From positions 3,189 to 67,188 of the forward strand of contig CAZVVN010000011.1 of NCBI GenBank assembly GCA_964630665.1: 64,000 nucleotides of DNA, read 5' to 3'. The position numbers were made by a program, and so were the translations under genes. This stretch comes from UBA9619 sp964630665. GTDB taxonomy: Bacteria; Pseudomonadota; Gammaproteobacteria; Arenicellales; UBA868. The notes beneath the pieces were generated by a model, which was not told the origin of the DNA, ran no database searches, and worked only from the letters and a program-made list of their open reading frames with translations. This document shows positions 34,375-42,916 of this stretch, one piece after another. Each line of letters starts with the position of its first letter. Within the stretch, counting starts at the first letter, position 1.

Positions 34375-34704
34375 ATGACCAAGTCAGACCTCATCGATCA
34401 TTTGACGCGTGGACAATTGCATTTGTCCCCAAGAGATATTGAGTCGTCGGTTAATTCCATACTAGAGCACATGACTCAATCACTAATTGATGGTGATCGA
34501 ATCGAGATCAGAGGCTTCGGCAGTATAGGTCTTCGTTACAGAGCACCGAGACTTGGGAGGAATCCCAAGACAGGCGCAGCCGTACATGTCGATGCGAAAT
34601 ATGTCCCTCATTTCAAACCGGGCCGAATGCTTCGCGAACGGGTCAACCACGGGTTAACAGGCACGAATCAGCCCGCTGCGCCTGGGGATCCGATCACCAG
34701 GTAG
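34375..34704 (+). CDS. ihfB: Integration host factor subunit beta
   Basis: The 109-residue DNA-bending HU/IHF protein shows the family signature GFGSIGLRYRAPRLGRNPKTG near residues 47-67, with the arm tip RNPKTG, and PHFKPGRMLRERVN at the end. A 15-residue polar tail extends past the conserved end. Its place after rpsA identifies it as the beta rather than alpha subunit. The start is ATG 34375. Confidence 0.95.
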   Translation: MTKSDLIDHLTRGQLHLSPRDIESSVNSILEHMTQSLIDGDRIEIRGFGSIGLRYRAPRLGRNPKTGAAVHVDAKYVPHFKPGRMLRERVNHGLTGTNQPAAPGDPITR

Positions 34705-34740
34705 CGTTGCGGTCTGCGTGATAAATCGCCGCTCTGATTT

Positions 34741-35034
34741 GTGAGATTATTGATTCTCGTTTTAGCTTCCCTTGTCCTGCTCATACTGGGATCGACCTTC
34801 GCTGTCAGAAACCCACAACAGGTTTCGATCGACTATTATTTGGGCTTGCGTTATCAAGGCTCTCTGGCTGGATTGATGCTGCTTTCATTCGGAATCGGAG
34901 CTATTGCGGCTTCCCTGGCATTTGGTTGGCGGGTGTTACGACTCAGGCGGGCTATCAACAAGGCCAACCGCGTTATAAGTCTCGGCTGCCCGGAACAACG
35001 CCTCGGAAAGCTCACTGAAATTCGGAGAAAGTAA
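34741..35034 (+). CDS. lapA: LapA-domain inner membrane protein
   Basis: A 97-residue protein with two predicted helices (about 1-20 and 42-66) and a conserved FAVRNPQQVSIDYY turn between them, typical of LapA (DUF1049). A basic C-terminus follows. In E. coli LapA works with LapB in LPS assembly control. GTG 34741 is used. lapB starts 5 bases after the stop, the standard pairing. Confidence 0.9.
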   Translation: MRLLILVLASLVLLILGSTFAVRNPQQVSIDYYLGLRYQGSLAGLMLLSFGIGAIAASLAFGWRVLRLRRAINKANRVISLGCPEQRLGKLTEIRRK

Positions 35035-35039
35035 GCACC

Positions 35040-36200
35040 TTGGACCCGGTCTGGCTTCTGATATTCCTGCCTCTTGCGGCAGCTTCTGGCTGGTACGCTG
35101 CCAGGCACGGGTGGCACTATTCTTCTGGTCCGGAAAAACTACTCCCTAGTACCTATTACCGAAGCCTCAACTATCTCCTAAATGAGCAGCATGACAAGGC
35201 GTTGGATGTCCTGATTGAAGCACTGGAGGAGCATGAGGAAACGGTAGAAATCCAATTGGCGCTGGGAAGTCTATTTCGGCGCCGAGGCGAGGTCGAAAGG
35301 GCCACACAGTTACATCAAAATCTGGTCGCGCGCAGCGGCCTCGATCCGAAACAACGATTGCATGCGCTGTTCGAACTTTCGCAGGATTACTACAAAGCCG
35401 GTTTATTGGATCGAGCTGAAAACCTTCTGGTTGAGGTCACTGTCTCAACAGAGCTTTCTGAGTCTGCTTATCGTTTGTTGGTGCAGATCTATGAGCAAGA
35501 AAAGGAGTGGGAAAGTGCGGTTGCCGCCGCGTCAAAACTGAGTGAGGCCAGTGGAGATGATCTAGCGAGTTTAATAGCGCAGTTTCTTTGCGAACTCGGC
35601 GATACCAGCATGGTGGCAGGAAAATATTCAGAAAGCGAGGCTTATGTCAAAGAGGCCCTGAAAACCGATCCGGACTGTGCACGGGCGCTGATACAGTCGG
35701 GACGATTGCATGCAATTCGAGGGCAGCACCGATCAGCAATAAGGGCATGGTCCAGGATTTCTGAAAGAAGACCAGAAATGGTTGTCGACGTGGTAGATCT
35801 TGTCCGCAGCAGTTACGAAGCCCTTAATGCGAAACTCGGTTATCGGCAATTCTTGGAATCGAGTCTGAAAAAAAATGATGACTTCAGGTTGGTTCTTGCA
35901 CTCGTCGAACTGCTTAATGATCTCGATGAAGTAGATGAAGCTAGAAACTACCTGGTAGATTGGATCCAGAACAATCGAACTCTCGAACCGTTGTATAGGC
36001 TTCTTGAGCCAAACGGTGGTGATGAGGAAAAATCGACAACAGTAGACCTCGGGCTTGTGAGCCAACTGGTTTCCAGCGTCGCTACTGTTAAGGGTGGATA
36101 TGAATGCCGCCAGTGCGGCTTCAGAGCCAAGGCAATGCACTGGCAATGTCCGGGATGCAGAAGCTGGAATACCACCACGCCGAGGCGATGGGTGACCTAG
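35040..36200 (+). CDS. lapB: LPS assembly protein LapB (YciM)
   Basis: 386 residues from TTG 35040. A single N-terminal membrane anchor (about 3-20) is followed by a tandem TPR region (about 40-340) and a C-terminal rubredoxin-like metal site with two CxxC pairs (YECRQCGF and WQCPGCRSW). In E. coli LapB recruits LpxC to FtsH, lowering LPS synthesis, and both lapB and ftsH occur in this window. All expected parts are present and the length is right (E. coli 389 aa). Confidence 0.95.
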   Translation: MDPVWLLIFLPLAAASGWYAARHGWHYSSGPEKLLPSTYYRSLNYLLNEQHDKALDVLIEALEEHEETVEIQLALGSLFRRRGEVERATQLHQNLVARSGLDPKQRLHALFELSQDYYKAGLLDRAENLLVEVTVSTELSESAYRLLVQIYEQEKEWESAVAAASKLSEASGDDLASLIAQFLCELGDTSMVAGKYSESEAYVKEALKTDPDCARALIQSGRLHAIRGQHRSAIRAWSRISERRPEMVVDVVDLVRSSYEALNAKLGYRQFLESSLKKNDDFRLVLALVELLNDLDEVDEARNYLVDWIQNNRTLEPLYRLLEPNGGDEEKSTTVDLGLVSQLVSSVATVKGGYECRQCGFRAKAMHWQCPGCRSWNTTTPRRWVT

Positions 36201-36275
36201 TTACCCCATTTTCCCCGGCCGGTCAAGCGACATATGACCATTGATACCAAAACCAAGCAGTGTGAGACTTAGCAT

Positions 36276-36299
36276 TGCCACAGGGATAGTGGCACTTTT
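36276..36299 (+). terminator. Weak terminator-like hairpin after lapB
   Basis: TGCCAC (36276-36281) and GTGGCA (36289-36294) form a 6-bp stem with a 7-base loop, followed by CTTTTC. It lies 75 bases after lapB and 33 before the ComEA-like gene. Confidence 0.4.
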
Positions 36300-36331
36300 C
36301 TCAATCACAAAATCTACAAGGAGCGTAGACT

Positions 36332-36634
36332 ATGCGAATATTCAAATATCTGACCTTAGCTGTTGGTAGTATTCTTATCGCCGGCGGTGTCTTTGCCAGC
36401 CCGGTTGACATCAACTCTGCAGGTGTAGCCAGTCTGGCGACGAATATTCAAGGTATCGGCCCAAAACTGGCCCAGGCCATCGTAGACTACCGGAAAGAGA
36501 ACGGTCCATTTCTGTCTTTAGAAGATCTGATGAGTGTCAAAGGTATAGGCCCTGCCATACTGGAACGAAACCTTGACCAACTGCTTATTCTGGATCCTGC
36601 GGGCGAAAAAGGTGGCGTTGAATTTACCAACTGA
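36332..36634 (+). CDS. Secreted ComEA-like helix-hairpin-helix protein
   Basis: A 100-residue protein with a signal peptide (about 1-22, cleaving near VFAS) and one double helix-hairpin-helix domain: VDINSAGVASLATNIQGIG then LMSVKGIGPAILERNLDQL. This is the DNA-binding half of ComEA, the periplasmic DNA receptor in natural transformation. Many gammaproteobacteria encode such short single-domain versions. It has an excellent ribosome site (AAGGAG 36318-36323, 8 bases before ATG) and its own strong terminator, so it is a one-gene unit. No other competence gene is seen nearby. Confidence 0.85.
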   Translation: MRIFKYLTLAVGSILIAGGVFASPVDINSAGVASLATNIQGIGPKLAQAIVDYRKENGPFLSLEDLMSVKGIGPAILERNLDQLLILDPAGEKGGVEFTN

Positions 36635-36654
36635 TAAAATTGACTTCGAATTGA

Positions 36655-36690
36655 GGACAGGGTGCCAGGCAGGCACCCTGTCCTTTGTAT
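36655..36690 (+). terminator. Intrinsic terminator after the ComEA-like gene
   Basis: A perfect 12-bp stem, GGACAGGGTGCC (36655-36666) with GGCACCCTGTCC (36672-36683), a 5-base loop and TTTGTATTGT downstream. It lies 21 bases after the gene and ends 36 bases before ugd. Confidence 0.85.
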
Positions 36691-36725
36691 TGTAAAGAGA
36701 ATCCTATTCGGAGTCACCAGAAATA

Positions 36726-38060
36726 ATGAAGGTAACTGTCATAGGAACGGGTTATGTCGGTCTGGTCAGTGGCACCTGCCTTGCTGATGCAGGCCATGAC
36801 GTGCTGTGTATTGATTCGGACAAAAAGAAAATCGAAGAACTGTCTAAGGGACAGGTTCCTATATATGAACCTGGTCTCGAGACGCTCTTGAAATCAAATA
36901 TTGAAGCTCAACGACTGACTTTTTCGACTGATGTAACCCAGGGCGTGCGGAGCGCCGACATTATATTTATTGCAGTGGGAACACCTCCGAGTGAGGATGG
37001 CTCCGCCGACTTGTCCCACGTCCTTGAGGTGGCCAGGTCTATTGGCAAGGCGATGGATTCCTCTAAAGTGGTCGCTACAAAATCGACTGTTCCGGTCGGC
37101 ACAGGAGATTTGATCCGGAATACTATTCAATCAGAACTCGATGCCAAGCACAGCCGCAACCATTTTATGGTCGTGTCCAATCCGGAATTCCTTGCGGAGG
37201 GCGCTGCTGTCACGGACTTTCAGAAACCTGACAGGATCATAGTTGGGACTGACAGTCCAGAAGCTGGGGTGCTGATGGAAGAGCTTTATGCGCCGTTTAA
37301 CCGAAACAACAGGCGTCTATTGCGAATGGATATCCGTTCAGCTGAACTCACTAAATATGCCGCCAACGCGATGTTGGCCACCAAGATCTCTTTCATGAAT
37401 GAGATAGCAAATCTTTCCGAACAACTGGGCGCCGATGTGGAGGCTGTCAGACTTGGTATCGGTTCTGATCCAAGGATCGGTTCTCATTTTCTCTACCCGG
37501 GTTGTGGCTATGGTGGTTCGTGTTTTCCGAAAGATGTGCGTGCATTGTCTCAGACAGCTCAAGATGTTGGTTATGACTGCCGACTGCTGGGTACCGTTCA
37601 GGAAATTAACGAGAAGCAAAAGCTCGTAATTGGAAATAAAATTTTGCAAAGATTCAATAAGGACATAGAAAATCTGAAATTTGCAGTTTGGGGACTGTCT
37701 TTCAAGCCCAATACTGACGATATGCGAGAGGCACCAAGTGTCGTAATAATCAATCAACTACTTACCCAAGGAGCAATCGTATGTGCCTTCGATCCGGTTG
37801 CGATGCCTGAAGCTGAGTCGGTATTTCGCGGAAGGCAAAGGTTCTCAACAGGAGCCTCACCGTACGATGTACTGGTGGATGCAGATGCCTTGGTTGTTGT
37901 CACGGAATGGAATCAATTCCGCGGGGCCGATTTTGAAAAAATGGGAGAAGTGATGCGAAAGAAGATCATATTTGACGGAAGAAATCTATTTGACCCCAAT
38001 CTAGCCAGCGAACACGGATTCGAATACCGGGGAATAGGCAGAGGTCTAATTGATCATTAG
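36726..38060 (+). CDS. ugd: UDP-glucose 6-dehydrogenase
   Basis: The 444-residue enzyme oxidises UDP-glucose twice to UDP-glucuronate using NAD. It has the Rossmann fingerprint VIGTGYVGLVSGTCLADAGH at the N-terminus, the KSTVPVGT segment, the catalytic Cys in YPGCGYGGSCFPKDVRAL (about residue 265), and FKPNTDDMREAPS in the C-terminal domain. A role in GDP-mannose oxidation is less likely given the motif. It opens the surface-polysaccharide region; UDP-glucuronate may be a glycan precursor here. Confidence 0.94.
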   Translation: MKVTVIGTGYVGLVSGTCLADAGHDVLCIDSDKKKIEELSKGQVPIYEPGLETLLKSNIEAQRLTFSTDVTQGVRSADIIFIAVGTPPSEDGSADLSHVLEVARSIGKAMDSSKVVATKSTVPVGTGDLIRNTIQSELDAKHSRNHFMVVSNPEFLAEGAAVTDFQKPDRIIVGTDSPEAGVLMEELYAPFNRNNRRLLRMDIRSAELTKYAANAMLATKISFMNEIANLSEQLGADVEAVRLGIGSDPRIGSHFLYPGCGYGGSCFPKDVRALSQTAQDVGYDCRLLGTVQEINEKQKLVIGNKILQRFNKDIENLKFAVWGLSFKPNTDDMREAPSVVIINQLLTQGAIVCAFDPVAMPEAESVFRGRQRFSTGASPYDVLVDADALVVVTEWNQFRGADFEKMGEVMRKKIIFDGRNLFDPNLASEHGFEYRGIGRGLIDH

Positions 38061-38118
38061 CAGGTGTCCAACAATCTGAGTTAAGGCGCTGGAGCAGGAA
38101 AATTCCAGCCGGCACTCT

Positions 38119-39048
38119 ATGACCGGGAAGATACTGATTGTTGGTGATTCAATGCTCGACCGCTACTGGTCGGGTATCGTCGAGCGTATTTCTCCGGAGG
38201 CTCCCGTGCCAATTGTGAGTATTGAAGAAATTACGGAGAGACCTGGTGGCGCAGGTAATGTTGCTGCCAATGTTGCGGCTCTTGGTGGCGTGAGTCAGTT
38301 ACTTTCAGTCGTCGGAGACGATGAATCAGGGCGGCGACTTGCTGACATTCTTGGCCAAGCAGGAGTTGATCAGCACTTGCATATTGATCCTCAAATGCGC
38401 ACAACAGAGAAGCTGAGGGTGGTCTCGAGGAACCAACAGCTCATAAGACTTGATTTTGAGCAGGGCCCCCATTGGGATGTGCTGCAAAGGACACTTGGAG
38501 AATATAGGTGCCTGATTGCCGATGCATCTGTAGTCGTGGTTTCAGATTACAGTAAGGGGGCGGTTGAGAATATTGAGCTACTTATAGAGCTGGCCAACGA
38601 TACCAATGTGCCGGTCGTGGTCGATCCAAAAGGAAACGACTTTACCCGATATCGGAGAGCTTCAGTGATTACTCCGAACCTGGCTGAATTCAAGGCTGTG
38701 GCTGGGCCATGCGATACCCCCACTATTCTCGAGGCCCGGGCCCGTGAACTGGTCAGTGACCTGGAGATAGAGGCGCTCTTGATTACTCTGGGTTCGGATG
38801 GAATGGTCCTTTACCTTGGGTCGGGTGAGAAGTATCACCAGGATTCCGTTGCCCGAGAGGTTTATGATGTCAGTGGTGCCGGCGACACAGTCGTCGCTGC
38901 AGTCTCTGTCTTTATGGCCGCGGGGCTGGACTGGCCACGGACCCTCGAGTATGCCAATACGGCTGCTGGTATTGTCGTAGGGAAATTTGGAACAGCAGTG
39001 GTTAACATGGATGAGTTAAAGTCGGAACTGAACCGAGGTCAGGATTAA
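38119..39048 (+). CDS. hldE: D-glycero-beta-D-manno-heptose-7-phosphate kinase (HldE kinase domain only)
   Basis: A 309-residue PfkB-family kinase that phosphorylates heptose-7-phosphate at C1 for LPS-core heptose. Signatures are GDSMLDRYWSG, RPGGAGNVAANVAALGG near residues 45-60 and the catalytic VSGAGDTVVAAVS near 252-264. E. coli HldE is about 477 residues with a C-terminal adenylyltransferase; that half is missing here. The frame ends cleanly and its last base overlaps hldD (TAATG), so this is a split RfaE1-type gene, not a truncation. A separate RfaE2-type gene is expected elsewhere. Confidence 0.92.
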   Translation: MTGKILIVGDSMLDRYWSGIVERISPEAPVPIVSIEEITERPGGAGNVAANVAALGGVSQLLSVVGDDESGRRLADILGQAGVDQHLHIDPQMRTTEKLRVVSRNQQLIRLDFEQGPHWDVLQRTLGEYRCLIADASVVVVSDYSKGAVENIELLIELANDTNVPVVVDPKGNDFTRYRRASVITPNLAEFKAVAGPCDTPTILEARARELVSDLEIEALLITLGSDGMVLYLGSGEKYHQDSVAREVYDVSGAGDTVVAAVSVFMAAGLDWPRTLEYANTAAGIVVGKFGTAVVNMDELKSELNRGQD

Positions 39049-40079
39049 TGTATGTTGTAACCGGTGGCGCCGGATTTATTGGCTCGAACTTGGTAGAAGG
39101 TCTGAACAGGACTGGAGAAAATGATATTCTGGTCGTCGATGAATTCAATGATGTCTCTCAAGTTCGAAACCTAGCAGGCTGTCGGATCGCGGACTATCAG
39201 GATAAGGAAGACTTCCTGATGAGTATTGAACGATCTGGTCTCCCCCCGACTACTTCAGCGGTATTTCACATGGGTGCCTGTTCGAACACTATGGCAGAAG
39301 ATGGTCGATATGTTCTGAAGACAAATTTTGATTATTCAAAGAAGCTGCTACACGCGTGTGCAGACAGCAACGTACCTCTGATCTACGCCTCGTCGGCAGC
39401 GGTATATGGACGAGGCACCTCTTTTACCGAATCTGAACACCACGAATACCCGTTGAATGCTTACGCGTTCTCAAAGCAACTCTTCGACAGTTATGTCAGA
39501 AAGGAAGTGGCCAGGATTCCCTCGCAGGTGGTTGCCCTGCGGTATTTCAACGTCTATGGTCCAAGAGAAACCCATAAGGCGTCGATGGCGTCGATTGTTT
39601 ACCAGATGTTCAAGCAATATTCTAAGCATGGCCGATTAAGGCTATTCCGGGGCACTGGAGGCTATGGTGATGGAGAGCAGCGACGGGATTTCATCTCGGT
39701 AGATGATATCGTCAGCGTCAATTTGTTTTTTTTGGATAATCCAGAATTGAGCGGCATATTCAATGTGGGTACCGGGTGTTCTCGGAGTTTCAACGACGTA
39801 GCGTTGGCGGTCATCAACAGCATCCGGGCTACGCTACGGCTGTCACCCATTACGCTCAAGGATTCAGTCGCTGATGAACTGATAGAGTACTTTGATATTC
39901 CCGATAGCCTCAAACCCCGTTACCAGAGTTTCACCGAAGCTGATATCTCTCGACTGTGCAACGCTGGCTTTTCTTCAGGATTCCGCTCGCTGGAAGAGGG
40001 GGTGAGCGCCTACCACAGTTGGTTAAAGGAGGAACAGCCATTTGAGATCTCGACTGGCAGTTTCCCGGTCGACCGGTAA
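39048..40079 (+). CDS. hldD: ADP-L-glycero-D-manno-heptose 6-epimerase
   Basis: A 343-residue extended SDR that makes the L-glycero-D-manno form of ADP-heptose for LPS core. It has the NADP fingerprint VTGGAGFIGSNLVE, HMGACSNTMAEDG, ASSAAVYGRG, and the YxxxK catalytic pair in NAYAFSKQLFD. RYFNVYGPRETHK is the family-specific segment after it. ATG 39048 overlaps the hldE stop. Adjacent placement with hldE supports the heptose pathway. Confidence 0.95.
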   Translation: MYVVTGGAGFIGSNLVEGLNRTGENDILVVDEFNDVSQVRNLAGCRIADYQDKEDFLMSIERSGLPPTTSAVFHMGACSNTMAEDGRYVLKTNFDYSKKLLHACADSNVPLIYASSAAVYGRGTSFTESEHHEYPLNAYAFSKQLFDSYVRKEVARIPSQVVALRYFNVYGPRETHKASMASIVYQMFKQYSKHGRLRLFRGTGGYGDGEQRRDFISVDDIVSVNLFFLDNPELSGIFNVGTGCSRSFNDVALAVINSIRATLRLSPITLKDSVADELIEYFDIPDSLKPRYQSFTEADISRLCNAGFSSGFRSLEEGVSAYHSWLKEEQPFEISTGSFPVDR

Positions 40080-40094
40080 TCGCCCGGGTTGCAG

Positions 40095-41141
40095 ATGAAA
40101 AAACCAACAACTGTGTTCGTTACCGGAGGAGCTGGATTTATCGGCTCGGCGGTAGTGGGAGAGTTGTTGAAATTCACCGAATTCTCTGTGATCAACATAG
40201 ACTCCCTTACCTATGCTGGAAATCCTGTGACGATTGCTAGATTTGAGGACAACTCACGTTACCAGTTTGTCCAGGCAGATATTTGTGACGCCAAGGCCAT
40301 GGACAATCTGTTCATGAAGAACCGGCCAGCCGCAGTCATGCATCTGGCTGCTGAGTCCCACGTCGATCGATCAATCGGTGGATCCAGTGTGTTTGTTCAA
40401 ACCAATATAGTGGGAACCTACACATTGCTGGAGACCGCCAGGCACTTAGTTGAGAGCAGCAGGCCAGAAAGCGATGGGTTTCTTTTCCATCACGTGTCTA
40501 CCGATGAAGTGTACGGATCGTTAGGCCACGATGGCCTGTTTACGGAGAACTCACCCTATGCGCCGAATTCTCCGTACTCTGCCAGCAAAGCAGCGTCCGA
40601 TCATCTTGTCAGAGCCTGGGGCGAGACCTATGGGCTTCAGACGGTTATATCAAACTGCTCTAATAACTATGGTCCGTATCAGTACCCCGAGAAACTTATT
40701 CCCGTTGTCATTGGAAAGGCTCTGGCTGAGCAGGCGATCCCGGTTTATGGTAGTGGGGAGAACGTTAGAGACTGGTTATTTGTAGACGATCACGCGAGGG
40801 CGTTGGTCAAGATACTTCGAGAAGGCACGCCAGGTCGGGCCTACAATGTTGGGGGTAATTCTGAGAAAACCAATATAGAAGTAGTCAGAACTATCTGTCG
40901 AGTACTTGATGAACTGGTTCCCAGGAAAGGAAACAAGCGATATGAAGAGCTTATATTGTTCGTCTCCGACCGGCCGGGGCACGATTTTCGCTATGCTATC
41001 GATTCCACCAGAATACGTTGTGAACTAGGCTGGCAACCCAGGGAAACTTTTGACAGCGGAATTCGACAAACCGTTGATTGGTATCTCTCTTCAGTAGGGC
41101 GAAGTTGGGTTGAAGAAGTCGAGAAGAAACAGAATACATGA
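40095..41141 (+). CDS. rfbB: dTDP-glucose 4,6-dehydratase
   Basis: 348 residues from ATG 40095 (TTG 40089 would add two). It converts dTDP-glucose to dTDP-4-keto-6-deoxyglucose. The NAD fingerprint is VTGGAGFIGSAVV, the catalytic Asp-Glu pair is in STDEVYGSLG, and YSASKAASDHL holds Tyr and Lys. The NNYGPYQYPEKLIP segment is typical. It is followed by rfbA, but rfbC and rfbD are not in the window, so the end sugar is not defined as rhamnose. Confidence 0.95.
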   Translation: MKKPTTVFVTGGAGFIGSAVVGELLKFTEFSVINIDSLTYAGNPVTIARFEDNSRYQFVQADICDAKAMDNLFMKNRPAAVMHLAAESHVDRSIGGSSVFVQTNIVGTYTLLETARHLVESSRPESDGFLFHHVSTDEVYGSLGHDGLFTENSPYAPNSPYSASKAASDHLVRAWGETYGLQTVISNCSNNYGPYQYPEKLIPVVIGKALAEQAIPVYGSGENVRDWLFVDDHARALVKILREGTPGRAYNVGGNSEKTNIEVVRTICRVLDELVPRKGNKRYEELILFVSDRPGHDFRYAIDSTRIRCELGWQPRETFDSGIRQTVDWYLSSVGRSWVEEVEKKQNT

Positions 41142-41169
41142 AGACGACTGAACTTAGAAGGAGAGAAAA

Positions 41170-42042
41170 GTGAGGGGTCTGATACTCGCGGGTGGTGCGG
41201 GCACTCGATTGGCTCCGGCAACCAATGTGTTGTCCAAACAGTTGCTGCCAGTCTATGACAAGCCTATGATTTATTATCCGATATCGGTGCTGCTGCTTGC
41301 CGGCATTCAAGAGATACTCATTATCTCGACACCCGAGGATACACCTCGATTTGAACAATTGCTCGGGGATGGAAGCAGCTGGGGGGTGAATTTTTCTTAT
41401 GCGATTCAGCCGTCTCCCGATGGGCTCGCCCATGCTTTTATTCTTGGATCTGAATTTATTGGCGACTCAGCCAGTGCTTTAATATTGGGTGATAATATTT
41501 TTTATGGCCATCAGTTGTCCGACGTTGTGCAGAGAGCAGCTACTCTGGAACACGGCGCCACAGTGTTCGCCTACGCTGTCCAGGATCCCGAACGATATGG
41601 CGTGGTGTCTTTCGATCAAGACGGCATGGCGATCGATTTGGAGGAAAAGCCACAATCTCCCAAGTCCAGGTTCGCAATAACTGGCCTGTATTTTTATGAC
41701 AACAAGGTGTGCGACTATGCTCATTCTCTGAAACCCTCTAAGCGAGGTGAATTAGAGATCACGGATCTGAACCAGATTTACCTAGATCTAGGGCAACTCA
41801 GGGTGGAAATACTCAGCCGAGGTATGGCATGGCTTGATACCGGCACTCATCTGTCACTTCTGCAGGCGGCGTCATTTATCGAAACCATCGAATCACGTCA
41901 GGGGCTCAAGATATCATGCCCGGAAGAAATCGCCTACCGTATGGGCTACATAGGACTCTCCGACCTGGAACAGCTAGCGTTCGCACAGAAGAAAAGTAGT
42001 TATGGTGAATTTCTTCTTCGGCTCGTTGAAGAAGAAAAGTAA
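41170..42042 (+). CDS. rfbA: Glucose-1-phosphate thymidylyltransferase
   Basis: A 290-residue nucleotidyltransferase that makes dTDP-glucose from dTTP and glucose-1-phosphate. It has the nucleotide loop LAGGAGTRLAPATNVLSKQ, with PVYDKPMIYYPI and LGDNIFYGHQLS, and EEKPQSPKSRFAITGLYFYD. GTG 41170 has a strong ribosome site, AAGGAG at 41158-41163. It supplies the substrate for RfbB immediately upstream. Confidence 0.95.
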   Translation: MRGLILAGGAGTRLAPATNVLSKQLLPVYDKPMIYYPISVLLLAGIQEILIISTPEDTPRFEQLLGDGSSWGVNFSYAIQPSPDGLAHAFILGSEFIGDSASALILGDNIFYGHQLSDVVQRAATLEHGATVFAYAVQDPERYGVVSFDQDGMAIDLEEKPQSPKSRFAITGLYFYDNKVCDYAHSLKPSKRGELEITDLNQIYLDLGQLRVEILSRGMAWLDTGTHLSLLQAASFIETIESRQGLKISCPEEIAYRMGYIGLSDLEQLAFAQKKSSYGEFLLRLVEEEK

Positions 42043-42094
42043 TCATTCCGTACTCTATGTAGCCTGGCTAAGTCCGCCAGACAATATCGCCTAA

Positions 42095-42916
42095 GTGGTG
42101 GAGACCGAATTGTCAAATTCAAACGGCATTTACGCGAGCCTCGTGTCCAATCGCTTTATCATTCACCAGTTGGCTCGTCGGGAAATACTGAGTCGCTACC
42201 GTGGCACGATTTTCGGAATCCTGTGGTCGCTCTTGACTCCAATGCTGATGCTGGCGATATACACTTTTGTATTCGGATTTATCCTCGAGATCCGTTGGCC
42301 GGTCCAGGAGGGTGGGCATGCAGAGTTCGCCAGCATTTTGTTCTCGGGAATGATAATGCACAGTTTTCTTTCCGAATGCTTGATGCAGTCGACAACGCTT
42401 ATCAGCGGAAATCCACAGTACGTCAAGAAAGTGGTATTTCCACTGGAGGCACTGGCGTGGGTGACGACATCCACTGCACTGTTCCAGTCGATCATCAGCA
42501 TTGCTGTCCTGTTTGTCTATCTCATAGTCATTGGGCACGAATTTAGCTGGGTTGTGCTTCTATTCCCTCTACCGGTCTGTGCTCTTTATCTGATGTGTAT
42601 TGGAATCGTATGGTTTGTATCCGCCGCAGCGGTCTATTTTAGGGACCTTGGCCACATCATGGGTGTTGTCAGCACGATACTATTCTTTATGGCGCCCATT
42701 CTTTATCCGAAAGATGCGCTGCCAAACGAGTTGCTTCCATTTCTCTATCTGAACCCCATCACGTATCCCATCGAGCAGTTGAGGAGCATTGTTCTATGGA
42801 ATCAGGCGCCTAACTTACTGAATCTGGCAGTCTATATTCTGATAGCATTTTTCTTCTCGTGGGTTGGATTAATATGGTTTCAACGGTCGAGAAAAGGATT
42901 TGGCGATGTGCTCTGA
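42095..42916 (+). CDS. wzm: Polysaccharide ABC exporter, permease Wzm
   Basis: A 273-residue ABC-2-type permease with six predicted helices. It starts with an amphipathic N-terminal stretch (LARREILSRYRGTIFGILWSLL) that is characteristic of polysaccharide and lipid-linked glycan exporters. GTG 42095 is used. The coupled ATPase gene begins before this stop (overlap of 11 bases or more). With Wzt it would flip a finished undecaprenyl-PP-linked glycan to the periplasm, the ABC-dependent O-antigen route. Confidence 0.9.
   Translation: MVETELSNSNGIYASLVSNRFIIHQLARREILSRYRGTIFGILWSLLTPMLMLAIYTFVFGFILEIRWPVQEGGHAEFASILFSGMIMHSFLSECLMQSTTLISGNPQYVKKVVFPLEALAWVTTSTALFQSIISIAVLFVYLIVIGHEFSWVVLLFPLPVCALYLMCIGIVWFVSAAAVYFRDLGHIMGVVSTILFFMAPILYPKDALPNELLPFLYLNPITYPIEQLRSIVLWNQAPNLLNLAVYILIAFFFSWVGLIWFQRSRKGFGDVL

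Noticed and set aside
40140..40160. GGCGGTAG, resembling the ops core of JUMPstart elements
   Set aside because: It is inside the rfbB coding region near its start, without the surrounding element, so it is most likely chance.
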